A DNA stretch of 64,000 bases, taken from the NCBI RefSeq assembly GCF_028858725.1, contig NC_084767.1:2407501-2471500 (forward strand). The letters run 5' to 3'. Below are positions 1 to 23,176 of this stretch, one piece after another. The notes beneath the pieces are model-generated. The model saw nothing but the letters and a program-made list of their open reading frames with translations, ran no database searches and was not told where the DNA came from. Each line of letters opens with the position of its first letter. Position 1 is the stretch's first letter. Both the position numbers and the translations under genes were made by a program. This DNA comes from Colius striatus. Its lineage: Eukaryota > Chordata > Aves > Coliiformes > Coliidae.

Positions 1-3000
1 GTCCTCACCCCACCCCTCTGGGGACTCGATGGCCTCCTGCCCTCTTGCTCCATACCTTTCTCCTCCCCTTCTCTTCCCCATGATGGAGCATCTCTACCCA
101 ACACTGCTCAGCCACCCAGGAGATCGCCTTCTTGCCCTGATATCAGCCATCTCCTTCCATCCCAACCCCAGCGTGGTGGTCAGTAGCACCCTCACAAGAA
201 GAGCCCTGCTTTGTGTATATGGGCTCAGGCTTTCTGCAGGGACAATGAACAATGAGAAATTACGGGGCGATGGCACGTGGCCAGAGCAAATGCGACTTTC
301 CGATCATTTAGCTGCCAAGCTCTAACAAGTCATTGGAGAGTCCAAGTGGGAGATTTTGCAGAAGCTCCCAGCGAGGTGGGTTTCACCCTGCAGATGATGC
401 AGTCGTGACAACCCTGGCCCCAAACAGGCTCCTCTCCCCAAAGCGTGGAGGTACGGGAGCTCCTCGACAAAACAGCTGTAAGATTTTATTTTACACAGAC
501 AAAACCCATATTTTACTCCAACCTCATTCTCAGAAATCACTGAACCATTTTAGCTGAAACTTTCCAAAGAAAGTCAGCCTGAGGCTGACACCCTGCAAAG
601 GACATTTCAGCCAGAACAGTTTAAGTTTGGCAAAGCTGTAAGCCACTGAAGGTTTCATAATGGAAATTGTTGAGGCAATATTAACTATAGATGTCCCTCC
701 CTGTGCTGCCTACAATACTAATAAATTCCACTGAGGCTGTTAATTCTCCCCAGCTATTAACATTTTGCCAACAGTGTAGATTTTTATATTTGACAAAACA
801 CAATGAAATCCTTTGAAATAAACAGCCACCTGAAGCAAATCTCAGCCCCGCTTTCCTACCACAGCCAGGACTCTCCTATACATTTGAATTCTTTGTCTTC
901 TCCGTGCCATGGTTGTAGTATACTATAAATACCCAGCTTTGTCACATAAATGCAAAGTTTTATTGTGCAGTTAGCCTTGATAGAAAGCACTGCTGAAAGT
1001 TGTTTAGAAATTAAATATCTAAAACAAGCTATTTTAAAATACAGAGCCCTCACTATTTCATGTCTGAAATGAAGAAATTTCATCTTAGGGAGAGCAAGCT
1101 GTCTTTCACACCATATGGCTAATGGTAGTGCATAGCAATTAGCTGGGCTGATTAATGGGGAACAGACTCTAATTTTATGCTTATAATTGAGGCTGCATTT
1201 GCACCCCTGGTGCAAATTCAGCACATCCCAACTTCCACTTACAACAGGCAAGAAATCAAGAGAAACAGAATGGCGTGGAGAGAGAATTTTTTTTCCCCCC
1301 TTCTAGACCCCTAAAGAGCATCAGATTTGCAATTTAAAAGACTGTTAGCAGCACAATAGATGACAGATTTGTGCAATAGGGTCAATCGGCCTGGTAAACA
1401 AACAGCACCCTCTTACACATGTATAGGCAGAGAAGGAAATGGGAAATATCTAATATGAGCTGTAAGAAATTTGAATATGTCTCCCCTACTCCATCAGACA
1501 CACAACATTTGCCTACTGTGGTCTGATGTTATTAATTTTTTGGGTCCCTTATACACTATGGTTATGAAACACAAAGCAAGGAGTAGCAGTAAACAAATGG
1601 AAGAAGACAAATAAAGCTCTTGATCCAGCGAATTTTAAGAACAAAGAAAGCGTAAAGTGGTTTAATAAAGAGAAAGACTGCACATCTTTCCACCTTCACC
1701 CAACGGAAGTAATTTCGTCTCAGTCAAAGTATATTGAACGGCCATAAATCTTTGATGCAGGTATTTGGTCTTCTGGTTAAAACTCAGCCCTCTATATAAA
1801 GTTTCATTTTACTTCTTACTCTTTATGTTTCTAAAGTATTTATAAGAAAATTGATACATTAAACTAGGCGATTCTTGCTCCTGAATGGACAGCTCAGTGA
1901 GTGGCAGGCAGATGTAATTCCTACATCCGAATCTTGCAGTTTAAAGAATCGGGAGTACGTATTGCTCAGGACATATTGCTCTGCTTCATATTGCAGATTC
2001 GGAGCCTAGTGCTGCAGCCACTTGAGCATGTGCTTAACACTACTCACAGGAACAGTCCCACTGTTTTACTGGTCTGTTACATGCAAACAGCAAAGCACCC
2101 ACTTCAGCCTTATCAGGTCAGGGGCCTCCTGTAATATTTCCATGAATTGTTGCTGTCTAGGTATCTAGTGTGAAAGTGGTGCTAACTGGGAGAATGATTT
2201 TTAGGGCAATTACAAGTTGTCATCAGGACTGGGTTTCCATTTGGAAAGGGAGAAGTGGCCTGGAGTCCTCAGCAAAACCACTTTGCGGCTCCCAACAGCA
2301 GGAGAAGCTCAGGCACCTCTTGGAGATCTGGCTCTGATCTGTAATGGGTTATCTTTGGTTTCCTGGAAGAAGCCAAACCTACTAAATGAAGCAGTCAAAT
2401 GGGAACTAAAATCCTCTAAATCCTGCAAGGAAGAATTTGGGGGGGGCTGCATGGCATTTGACCCAGGCTGGCAACGCAAAGGGAGCAACTCTTTCTCTGC
2501 AGGCATGGCAGGGCACTGTCCTCAAGCAGGGTTTTATCAGGGAGGAGCTGCTGTGGAGGACAAAGCATGCAGATCTCCAAGAATGAAAAAGAAAACAACC
2601 CAAAAACTTTTAAAAAAATCAACCAACAGAGAAGTTTCCATCTGAATATTTTGTCTAAGACTCTCCCCCACCAGGAAACCCTCATCCAAGTTTATTCTCT
2701 TAGAAGTGGGTATTAGTTTTTACCCTCAAGTTACTCCTTTTTAGTAAATGTGTTTTGTAAAAGTTACAACGCATGCAATGGCATTTTTACAGTCTTAAAA
2801 CAACTGATTGTAACAATGAGCTTATGCAAGAATGCCTCGTCTTCCATCAGGCAATTATCTTCTGACATCGAATAACATGTAGCAAATTGTTTTTTTCAGA
2901 CATAAAAACAAAAAAAGCCAACCCCACCAACTTTAATGAGACTGCAAGGTCAAGTTCTCCGAGGTGTCGGAGGGGTCTGTATCAAGATGCTGCCCTGTCT

Positions 3001-3675
3001 GCCGTAAAAAGGAAGTAGAAGACGCTTCACCTATTTCAATCAGCCAGAAAAGAGAAGGAAGCAGCTGCAGAAGTACTGTGTTTGGGAGAGAAGATATTTG
3101 ACTGTCCTGAATTTAAGGCAGGCATGTTGAGGGGAAGAGAGCTCAGGGCAGAGCCAAATCTGTACGGGGAAGTTTAAAGAAATCAACAAGATGACATCTT
3201 TTGTGTGGAAAAGCATCACCTGCTCCTCTCCACCTGAGCATGAGCAGCAACAGCACAACAAAACAGGCCTCCTGACCTCAAGTCTTAATGCACATCCAGA
3301 CAAAAAAAAACCCAAAAAACTACTATTTTGTCATTTTACCAAGGAGGCTTTGCTGGGAATTGAGGGCAGAGACTTTTTTTTTTTGCTAGAAGACTATAAT
3401 TGACTGTTAATTTTGGAGAGGGGACCTTTTGTGGGCTAGTGTCTAAATGAAAACCAGTGGCGTTCTGTTCAGAATAACTCTTTATAAATAATTGAAAACT
3501 AGTGTGACAACTGAGACCTTGCTGCTAATTACACACACCAAACTGTGTTATTTTGGGATTGTTCAATGCAAGAAAGATAAATTTGAGTCTGAAAATAGCT
3601 GCAGGTTCAACCTAGATTTTGAGAGACGAGCTTATCTCCTCATCACTAATTAACTGGAAGCAGGATATTTCTTAC
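1..3675 (-). other. EBF1: EBF1 intron 5 (partial)
   Basis: From the exon 5 donor to the left edge I find no coding exon, RNA gene or recognisable transposon. The sequence is AT-rich unique DNA with short homopolymers only. EBF1 introns in vertebrates are known for many deeply conserved non-coding elements, so parts may be enhancers, but that cannot be seen from one sequence. Confidence 0.8.
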
Positions 3676-15253
<11,578 letters not shown>

Positions 15254-15306
15254 GAATCAGAAACAACGGCGCAAATCTTCCTTCTTTACTCAAGAAAAAA
15301 AATATA

Positions 15307-15340
15307 GAAGTGACAGAATCGCCAGGCGGACTGTTATATA
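15307..15340 (-). promoter_or_regulatory. EBF1: EBF1 proximal core promoter: TATA box and initiator
   Basis: On the minus strand TATATAA lies at 15340-15334, preceded by a GC-rich CCCACCCCCG flank. Twenty-nine bases downstream, TCACTTC at 15313-15307 fits the initiator consensus YYANWYY with its A at 15311. This predicts a start at 15311 and a 58-nt leader before the ATG at 15253. The spacing is what a TATA-initiator promoter needs. Longer leaders starting farther upstream in the island are equally possible, since mammalian EBF1 is known to use more than one promoter. Confidence 0.6.
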
Positions 15341-15758
15341 CGGGGGTGGGCTTTTTTTTCCTCTCTTTCTCTTTTTTCTTTCTCTCTGCAGCCGATCTCT
15401 GGAATCAAAGCAAGTCAGAGAAAGCAAACATAGGCACGCACATTAAAAAAAAAAAATCCAGAGGCAATCAGAGCCGGGGTTTGTCGCTGCTGTTTGCTGC
15501 GTGTGCAGTTTGTTTGGGTGCTTGCAGGGGTTGGCGGGGTGCTGGGGGCTGGTTGCAGCGCTCACAAGCCGGAGGAGTACTTGAAGTCCCTTTTGTATGA
15601 AGACACCCCTCGAATGGCAGCAGGCAAAAAAAAAAAAAAAGAAAAAGAAAAAAGAAAAAAAAAATCTCAGATGGCAGTTTAAGAAACAATAGGACGAACG
15701 GGAGCTGCGGCAGGCTCCGCTACATCAAGTGTCATTTTCCAGTGACAAGAGAGGCACG

Positions 15759-15829
15759 TTTCCCCCCCCCCCTTTTCCCCCTCTCTCTTTTCTTTCTTTC
15801 TTTTCTCCCTCTTTCTTCTCTCCTCTCTC
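15759..15829 (+). repeat. 71-bp uninterrupted polypyrimidine tract upstream of EBF1
   Basis: Every base from 15759 to 15829 is C or T, including C11 at 15762-15772 and (TTTC)n-like stretches; it is polypurine in the EBF1 sense strand. Such mirror-type tracts can form triplexes and bind GAGA-type or PTB-type factors. A separate A/G-only run lies at 15626-15664. They would be promoter sequence if the TATA start at 15311 is used, or 5'UTR if transcription starts farther up. Confidence 0.85.
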
Positions 15830-16112
15830 AGCCGAGCGCTCTCTCCTCCCTCCTTCAGCCGCGCAGGAAGCGAGTTGCCGGAGCCGGGCGCACGCCGGGA
15901 AAGGAGCGAGAGGGACGCACCCGCGGCGGCGGCGTGGACGGACGGACCGACGGCCGGAGGGAGACCCTGGGGCTCCCGGTGCCCGCGCCCCCTCCCTCTC
16001 CCGCAGCGCCGGGGCGGACTCGCCGTCTCTCCCTATGGGAGCCACTTTGACTGTCCCCGCCGCCGAACACGAGCCCCGCAGCCCCGGCGGGCGGGGGGCG
16101 GGGCCGCCGCCG

Positions 16113-16222
16113 CCACGCCCCCTCATTTGCATCGCGTCAGCGCGCCCCCCCCGCCGGGCCGCAGCCAATGGGCGCCCGCGAGCCGCCGCCGCGGGGGCGA
16201 GGCCACGCCCCCTCGTTAGCAT
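16113..16222 (+). promoter_or_regulatory. Duplicated GC-box/octamer module with intervening CCAAT box
   Basis: Two 20-bp copies, 16113-16132 and 16203-16222, share CCACGCCCCCTC followed by an octamer-like element. The first is a perfect ATTTGCAT (16125-16132); the second reads GTTAGCAT. The copies differ at two positions and sit exactly 90 bp apart. A CCAAT box (16165-16169) lies between them and more GC boxes surround them. CCACGCCCC fits KLF/SP factors and the octamer fits POU factors such as OCT1/OCT2. The module is about 0.8 kb upstream of the predicted EBF1 start. Confidence 0.6.
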
Positions 16223-17450
16223 AGCCCCGCCCACAGGCCCGGGGGAAAGTTGCCCCGGAGCCCCCCCCGGGGCGTGGGGGGGGCGGTGCGGGGGCATCAA
16301 CACCGACGCGATCGCGCCTTTGTTCATCAAGGAGGCGGCAGCGCTGCTGGCCGGGGCCGCCCCGCCACGGGGCGTACGGATAACGGGAGGGCGGCGGGGG
16401 CAGCCCCCGGACAGACATCCCGCTCCCCGCACCGACACCCCGTCCCCAGCGCCCCGGGCCGCCGCTCCCCGAGGGGGGATGCCGCGCTCCTCGCTCCCGC
16501 ACAGCCCGCGGACGGCGATAGGCGCGAGAGTGGTCGCACCCTCCCCTGGCGGGTCCCCACAACTCCCGTCACCCCCTTCCCCAGCTCCCGGCTGCCGCGC
16601 CCGACTGCCCCAAGCCGGGGCTGCCCCGGCAGCGGTGCCGCCTCGCTCGAGGCCGGGAAGGAGAGGCCGCCCCGCCCCGCGGCGTTATCGCCAGCGCAAA
16701 CACGCGTGGGACTGCACCCGTCCCGGGTCCCGCTAACTTCCGCGCTGCAAACCCGTGAAGCCTCTCCGAAGGGGCAGCGGTGCGCTGCTTTGCCACAGCA
16801 GCACAGCATTTCCCAGCAGGACAGCCCACGGAGAAAGTCCGAGCCTGGGCTGGGGTTTTTTTTCTCTAGGAAGTCTGATTTTTTTTTTTTCCAAGGAAAA
16901 TAATAATAAAACCAATTCCTGCCCTGGCTGGGGAAGCGCTGGGCTGGCTGCGTGGCGGCGGAGCGGGAGCGGCGCCCGCACCTCTCCGCGGGGACCCGAC
17001 CCGCCCGGGTATCAACCCCCGTCCTTCCCCCGTTCCCCCTCGCTCCGCGGCCGATCCACTCCCCTGCACCCCTGGCTCTGGCCATCGCCTTCCTCCACGG
17101 GTTTTGGCCGCGGAAGGGAAGGTGCTGTGCCAGCTGCGTGGGTTATGCCTCCCCAAATACACGGCGTTTGCACACACAACAAAACAAAACCCGCTGCCTC
17201 TCGGCCAGCTGGGTTGCTACTAGCCCTCCCCAGGGGCATGTCAAACCACGGAGGCTCGAGGGAGATCCTCCTACCCCTCTCTGGAAAGGGTTATCTCTGA
17301 ATTGCTCCCGTGCCCCTCCACACACGCTCCCGCGAGGTGCAGAAGATGCCGCCCCGGGAGCAGTGAGGGATGGTGGGGCGGGCGGCTCCTGTCCGCCCCT
17401 TGCAGGGGCTGCGCCGGGCGCTGTGGAGGGCAGTAGAGCCCACCGAGCTG

Positions 17451-20190
17451 CTCCCCTACGGAGCACAGCTAAGGGTCCCGATGTGGCCCGCAGAACAACC
17501 ACAGCCCGTCTCCAGCACACTGTAAGTACCGGTACACAGCTCCACGGGCACCCTTAAAGCAGCCTGATAACTCCATAGGACCCTCTTCCAGCCAACTGCA
17601 CATCACTTAGTGTGCACACAGCTCAACCTCGACCAGACAGCTCTGTCTCCGAAGCAGGCACCCAGCCTGCTGCCAGCACCACGCTGGCACTGTGCAGCTC
17701 TGCCCGATCCCTGACTCCAGGACAGTCCACACAAAAAACACCCACAGCCAGAGTGTGCTGCCTTTTCACACAGGAACCGTTACAGAGGGCAAGTTTTCAC
17801 GTTCCCTGCAGATCATATTTGAATCTTCACGTAGCCCTACTGTGTCATATCTGAGGGATACGTGGAAGAACACAGACATAGCCACACGTGAATATTTACG
17901 CCACAGGAACTGCATAGCAGTAGTTTGGCCCCTGCAGTGCTCCAGCTTATTGGTCCTTCTTCAGGCTGCTGCTGTATCACTTGTATCACATCCAGCCTAA
18001 ATGCCTCCATGGTGAGATACATTTAGCAATTAAAAGCTATTTGCACCTGCACTGATTGCTCCTTTCCTCGGGCAGGGATCTGCCCAGGGAGGAATAATAC
18101 ATTTGAATCAATATACTGAGCAGTTGGCAGATTTTGCCCTTCAAATCTGTTCAGGGGATCAGGGGACCATTTCCGTGCCTTTTCCTGGATGCTGAAGGGA
18201 ACAGCATCCCAGCAGCAGTCTGAGGGCACCTCCACCGGGCAGGGACAGCCAGCCACGACAATAAAAGCGGCAAGTTCTCTGCTACTTTCCTCTTTGTATA
18301 CACACACACAGGCAAACACAGGTCTGTACCCAATACCCAGATAGGCTCCTGGAGGCTCCTGCTCAGCGAGCAGGGGAGATGCCCCACCTGAGGCTTACTC
18401 AAAGCCACCAATTGCTGCAAAGGAAGAAAGAGTTAAACACGGGTTCGACCCTCACAGGAAGAGTGTGAAAGAAAAGCAGAGCTTAAACAAGGAGGGGATG
18501 AGAAAGTCGGGAGTCTGTGGAAAGAAAACGGGAAAATAAAGGGGGTTAGGAGGGGAAGAGCGAGCAGCAGGCGAGGAGACTTCTGTGCTCCATCCACCCC
18601 GCAGAGGCCAAGCCTAACGCACCGGGGGTTTGCCTTTCAAGAACTCCCAGCCGCCTTCAGCACTCACTTTCTCCACACCGCCTGGGTCTGGGCTCTGCAC
18701 CAGCGTCCCGGCACTGCCCCGGCTGCAGCGCAGCCGCTCCGGCATGTGTTCCGCTGTCAGGCCGGGAGCGAGGCCGGCCGAAGCGTGTCCCCGCGGGCAG
18801 CTGGCTTCGTCCCTGCCTCAGCGCTGCGAACCGAGCTGCAGGACTCTCCGCAGCCTGCCACGGGGCAGCTCTGGCGGGACTGGCTGGGGCTCGGCGCTTC
18901 ACTGTTTTCCTGCAAGAAAGAAACTCGGGCACGTTGCAGCGAGGCTTCCCTGCAAGCCCAAGTTAAACGCTCTCAACATGCAACGCAGAATACAACACAC
19001 ACAGACTTGCGGGCTGTGATTTGCTCCCAGGGGTGAGCAAACGCTTTTCACTCCAAAAACTGCTCCCAAAGTTGCTCCCAACTTTGCAGCACAGGCAAGC
19101 ACAGCTTACAGACAGGACTGGGATATGGACACAGCTTTCCCGGTCATGACAGACAGCAGGGATGGGGCGATGCTGGGATCCAAATGCCAGTGGAAGGGAA
19201 GGGGAAAAGGGCCGACCCCAACTTGCTTGTTCTACGTAGGCAAAAAGAAGGCTCTTGGGGAACAACTGGTTTCGAGGCCTCTGAACAAGGAGGCTTCAGT
19301 CCAGAGGATAAACACAACCCCCATGAGGCTGGAGGCAAAGGTCCTGGAGCACAGGAGGATGCTGCATGGGGAAAGGCTTCTCCCCTGCCCTGATGTGGTT
19401 TCCAAGTGGAACCAAGGCCCCTCTTGCCTCTGACCTGGAGTTCATCCAGGACAACTCCCTCGTCCTGTCTCCAGTCCCTACTCCCTCTGCCCCAGAGCTC
19501 TCGGCACGGGGAGGATGGTCAGGCCTCGCTTCCCTCTGCCCAGACCCCAGGGGAAGGAAAAAGTGGTAGGAAACGAATTTCTGAGAGAAAAGCTTTCTGC
19601 TCCCCCCTCCCTGACCTTTGCAGCAGGATGAGGCATCCCCAAAGGAACCATGATCCTTTCTGCCTTTCTCGGGAGAGGGCAAATGAATAACAGACCCGTT
19701 GCTGATGGGGGTAAAGGGAAAAGCAACCTCTCTTCTCAAAGCTGGCCTGAAAGCAGAGCACTTGTGGTCTGAGCATGTACCTGTTCCTTCTGCTGATGCA
19801 GAGGTGGAAGGGGCTTGAGGGTCTGGAAACAGTTCACTCGGATCCTCCCCAGCAAAGATGCTTCTCATGAATATTTTCCTTATGACCAACAGGCTCCTGT
19901 TTCGATCCAAAGACTTTCTACCCACAGATAAATCCAATGTCTACTGTGACAGATAATGGCGCTCTTCACCTACTTGGGGTCTTTTATTCCTCCTGGCTTG
20001 TTCCTGGGGAAAAAAGGAGAACAAAGCTCAGTGCTGAGAGCTGAGATACGATGCTCTGCCTGCCCTTTTGAGACAGAAGAAGCCCGGATGCCTCAGGGAC
20101 CTGGCAGAGAGTCTATCCACCACACAGTGATGACAGCCCCCACTTTTACCTTAGCTACCATAAAGAAGCAGTAGCAGGTGATCCAGCTAG
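17451..20190. other. Intergenic sequence between the EBF1 island and the 20.2-kb island
   Basis: No gene is supported. Around 18630-18905 the sequence is moderately GC-rich, with a possible minus-strand donor (GAGAAA|GTGAGT near 18668). It could be part of an upstream EBF1 leader exon, but nothing else supports this. A TΨC-like GGTTCGA near 18444 has no tRNA around it. Confidence 0.5.
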
Positions 20191-20813
20191 AGAGGTTTAA
20201 TCCGGGAGCTTTCCTCCTCACACCTCCCCCGCCCCTTGGGGACTGGAGCTGGGGACCTCCTGGTTGCCCCCGGTGGTGGGGCTCTGCGCTCCGGGCAGGG
20301 GGAGCATGCCGGCCCTCGGCAGGGTTAACCCCTGCGGTTCCGAAGCAGCGGGGCATCGAGGGAAGCATTTACCCGCTTGGCCTGCAAGAGGCGGGGGAGA
20401 AGGAGAGGGACACCCACCTCGGGGTGCCTGGGAGCCTAGTGCAGGGGGGCTGCCGGGTAGCTACCGGAGCCTGGTGGAGCAGGCGCTCTCCCAGGGACTC
20501 GTCAGAAGGAGAAGGACGGGACGAGGTAAATAAGCCTCCCCCATCCCCTCCATTCCAACCCGGGACACGAGTTCCCCAGCACCTCCTCGGTGGTTGGTGG
20601 GGGGGTGCAGAGCTGCGGAACTCCGTCGGGACGAGCCCCACGCGTGTCTGCACGGGGGTGGGGGCGTGGGGAGGGCGAGGGCATCCTCCGTGCGCTCTCA
20701 CGGGCCGGGGCGGGCGATGGGGACGGTGTGAGCCCCTCCGTGCCCCCCCCCGGTCGCAGCTCCCGGCGCTGGCGGGGGGGGGCGGTGCCGGGGGTCGCCG
20801 CGTCGCGTGGCCA

Positions 20814-20834
20814 TGGCGCCACCTGGTGGCCGCG
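20814..20834 (-). promoter_or_regulatory. CTCF-like binding site
   Basis: TGGCGCCACCTGGTGGCCGCG contains GCGCCACCTGGTGGC, very close to the reverse complement of the CTCF core (CCACCAGGGGGCGC type); the near-palindromic CCACCTGGTGG makes the orientation tentative. It lies in an intergenic CpG island between the EBF1 and RNF145 units, where a domain boundary or promoter-anchoring site would be plausible. Motif match only. Confidence 0.5.
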
Positions 20835-20860
20835 GCGGGGAGCCGCTCCCGCCGGGCCCG

Positions 20861-20908
20861 CGCAGCAGCGGGGGCGCGCAGCAGCGGGGGCGCGCAGCAT
20901 CGGGGGCG
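20861..20908 (+). repeat. Three tandem copies of a 16-bp CpG-rich unit
   Basis: The unit CGCAGCAGCGGGGGCG occurs at 20861-20876 and 20877-20892 identically and at 20893-20908 with one change (AGCAT for AGCAG), then decays into CGCACCGC. A period of 16 is not a multiple of three, so it is not a coding repeat. Each unit carries a G5 run, giving G-quadruplex potential. Confidence 0.9.
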
Positions 20909-22552
20909 CGCACCGCGGCGCGGCGACACGCGAGCTCCCGGAGCCGCAGCCCGCACCCCGCGCCTCTCCCGGCGCTTCCCGCATCCTCCAGCACACCCAG
21001 TGCTCAGCACAGAGGGAGAAGGCGGCGGAGGGGGGGGGTGCCCTCGGAGCTCCCACCGCCCTCCGTGCTGCAGGGTCCCGGCCGACCGTGGGCTTGTTGC
21101 TGGGGCAGCTGGACCACCGAGAGCTTCTCAGCCCCCAGCGAATCGCGGGGCCCTCGTGGCAGCCGTGCTCATGCCAAAAGGCCACCTTCCCCCTGCTAAG
21201 GGGTAACACCCTCTGCTCTCGCTGGTTAGAGCAGATGAAGTAGGTTGGTGGGAACTGCACCCAGCTACAGCCAGCTGCAGATTCCCCCTCCCTACAGCTC
21301 ACACATTACATGCCATGCACTTAAGGCTAGCTTGTATTTAGTCTGGACAGATTATCGTTATTTTGTCACACAAAATCTTGCTCTGATTTTTACATTGTCC
21401 GTTCAGCAAAGCATATAAACAGATAATCAACAGCTATTGGCTTGAGGGAGGCTTAAATACAAGTCCCCCATTTAAGAGGGAAGGGAGAAACCCAGAGGCA
21501 TGCAGTCCCTCCCTCTGAGAGGATGAGTTTAAGCATATTACATGGAATGGATTTAAACATCTACTACAGCTGTCACATGCTCTGCTGAATCAAGACTGAA
21601 TATTACCAGAAGTATTTAAGTGGCTCAGGAATCTATGTCTCCTTTTTAAACACTTACATAAACTCTGAGGACTTTACACCTTGAGATTTCGAGTTCAAAG
21701 GAGCACAAGCTCTTTTGAAGGATGTACTCCAAAATCTCCGTCTCTTCCTTCCAATAGGAGAGTGACAAGAGAGACACATAACTCGATGGGTTGGTAAGCC
21801 TTACATTCCCAAAGTCTAGGATCTAATTGTTCAGGCTTTGGCTGCTCTTTTTGTGCTGACCATTTTGCAATCTATTTTCTCTGGCATCCTTTTAACATCA
21901 GAAAGTCTTACAATTTGAGCAGGAGCAGAACTAAGTTTATCAGCTGGGCTCAGACATTTTGCCTGGAGCTGGAGATATACCTTTGACCAGTGAGATTTTG
22001 CCAGAACACAGCACAGAAGTGCTTTGGTTGCAATGACATTTGTAATACAAAGAGGTACTCACTTTTATAGGTGTTTTCCAGAGCTTTGGACAACTGGAAG
22101 TTCAAGTCCCTAGCTTTACGTGATGCAGAAGAGGGGATCTCTTTGTTTTTGTCTTTGCCCAGGATCCGTGGGACTCAAGGCAGACCAAAGGCATCAGCCT
22201 GGACTTCTCATGTCCCTTCTCAGGACCTGTTCTCAAAAAATATTCAACCTGTGTGAAAAAAGCAATAAATGCTCTGGTAAAGAGACAACCAGACATTATC
22301 CACACCTTAGGAGGGAAGCACCACGTTCATTAGGAACTCTGGCTAGAAAGTCTGGGCCAGACTTTAAAAAGTCTGCGTTTTAGCAGAGCTAAAGTACTTA
22401 ACCACTCTCTTGGATAGAAATGTTTTGGACGGTGCTGTTTGCTACCTGGCACTTGTGCAGGGAACGAGACATCGCAGTCCTTGTTCAAGCACAACTCACG
22501 CTGGCTGGCGCAGGGAAAGGGAAGCCTGTCTGAGCAAGGCACCCGCCTGCAC

Positions 22553-22570
22553 GTGTGTGTGTGTGTGTGT
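22553..22570 (+). repeat. (GT)9 microsatellite
   Basis: Nine uninterrupted GT units in intergenic sequence. Confidence 0.95.
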
Positions 22571-23158
22571 TCCATATGCACACACATTCATTATGGGTCA
22601 TACACAAACACTGCTCGTGCCTCCCGAGCAGAGTGTAATGGTAAAGCTCACCTCCCACTGATCTCACTGCAGGGCTTAAGAAGCGTTCAGAAGCCTCCCA
22701 AAATGCGTTACAAGCGATGTACGGAGAAATTACTTCCTCCACTGCTGAAACAGAGCAATTGTCATGGCTTGATGAGGGAACTGTTAACCAGACACAGCAG
22801 CAACGCTGGAGCTGGATTCTAGCCAGGGTATTTCAAGCAACTTGTAAAAAGTTCACTGATTCTTTAATGACTCCACCTGGCTAGAGCAGGACCTCTGGTT
22901 TATGTGCCTTCCACAAGATATGTTGCAAGAGAAGTGTGTCTTAGATGATATGAATCAAACCAGTTTCTGTAACATCATGTTGGTCTGGAATAGCTGTTGA
23001 CCTGATGGAGTGTTAATGGGAACATTTATTTGTTTCTTTATCACTACAAAGATGTCATATATACTTACCCCGCTGCTGCCACTGCTCCCAAAGGGCTGTC
23101 AGCACAAGAGCCATTATAACATGACTGCTGGAGGTAATTTTTCCAACTCCCCCTTCCC

Positions 23159-23176
23159 CACACACACACACACACA
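23159..23176 (+). repeat. (CA)9 microsatellite
   Basis: Nine uninterrupted CA units in intergenic sequence. Confidence 0.95.

Larger units (their letters stand above)
20200..21240. promoter_or_regulatory. Intergenic CpG island about 5 kb upstream of the EBF1 ATG
   Basis: CpG density rises sharply from about 20.2 kb, peaks at 20.7-21.0 kb and ends near 21.24 kb. The island holds a CTCF-like site and a 16-bp tandem repeat (separate entries). Long open frames on both strands, up to 342 codons at 20178-21206, lack family resemblance and reflect base composition. Mammalian Ebf1 has a distal promoter in addition to the proximal one, so this is a candidate distal promoter; no leader exon could be defined. 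Confidence 0.65.

Noticed and set aside
15729..16736. 335-codon plus-strand open frame upstream of EBF1
   Set aside because: Low-complexity P/R/A/G-rich product from a CpG island with few stops by composition; other frames are also open; no domain.
18440..18455. TΨC-like GGTTCGACC suggesting a tRNA
   Set aside because: No A box, no acceptor stem and no cloverleaf around it.
18657..18932. Possible alternative EBF1 first exon ending at a GTGAGT donor near 18668 (minus)
   Set aside because: No recognisable EBF1 distal N-terminal sequence and no promoter features; left only as a remark on the intergenic entry.
20178..21206. 342-codon plus-strand frame (and 266-codon minus frame) in the 20-kb island
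   Set aside because: Open on both strands, no family resemblance, contains a 16-bp (non-triplet) tandem repeat and no splice or Kozak support.
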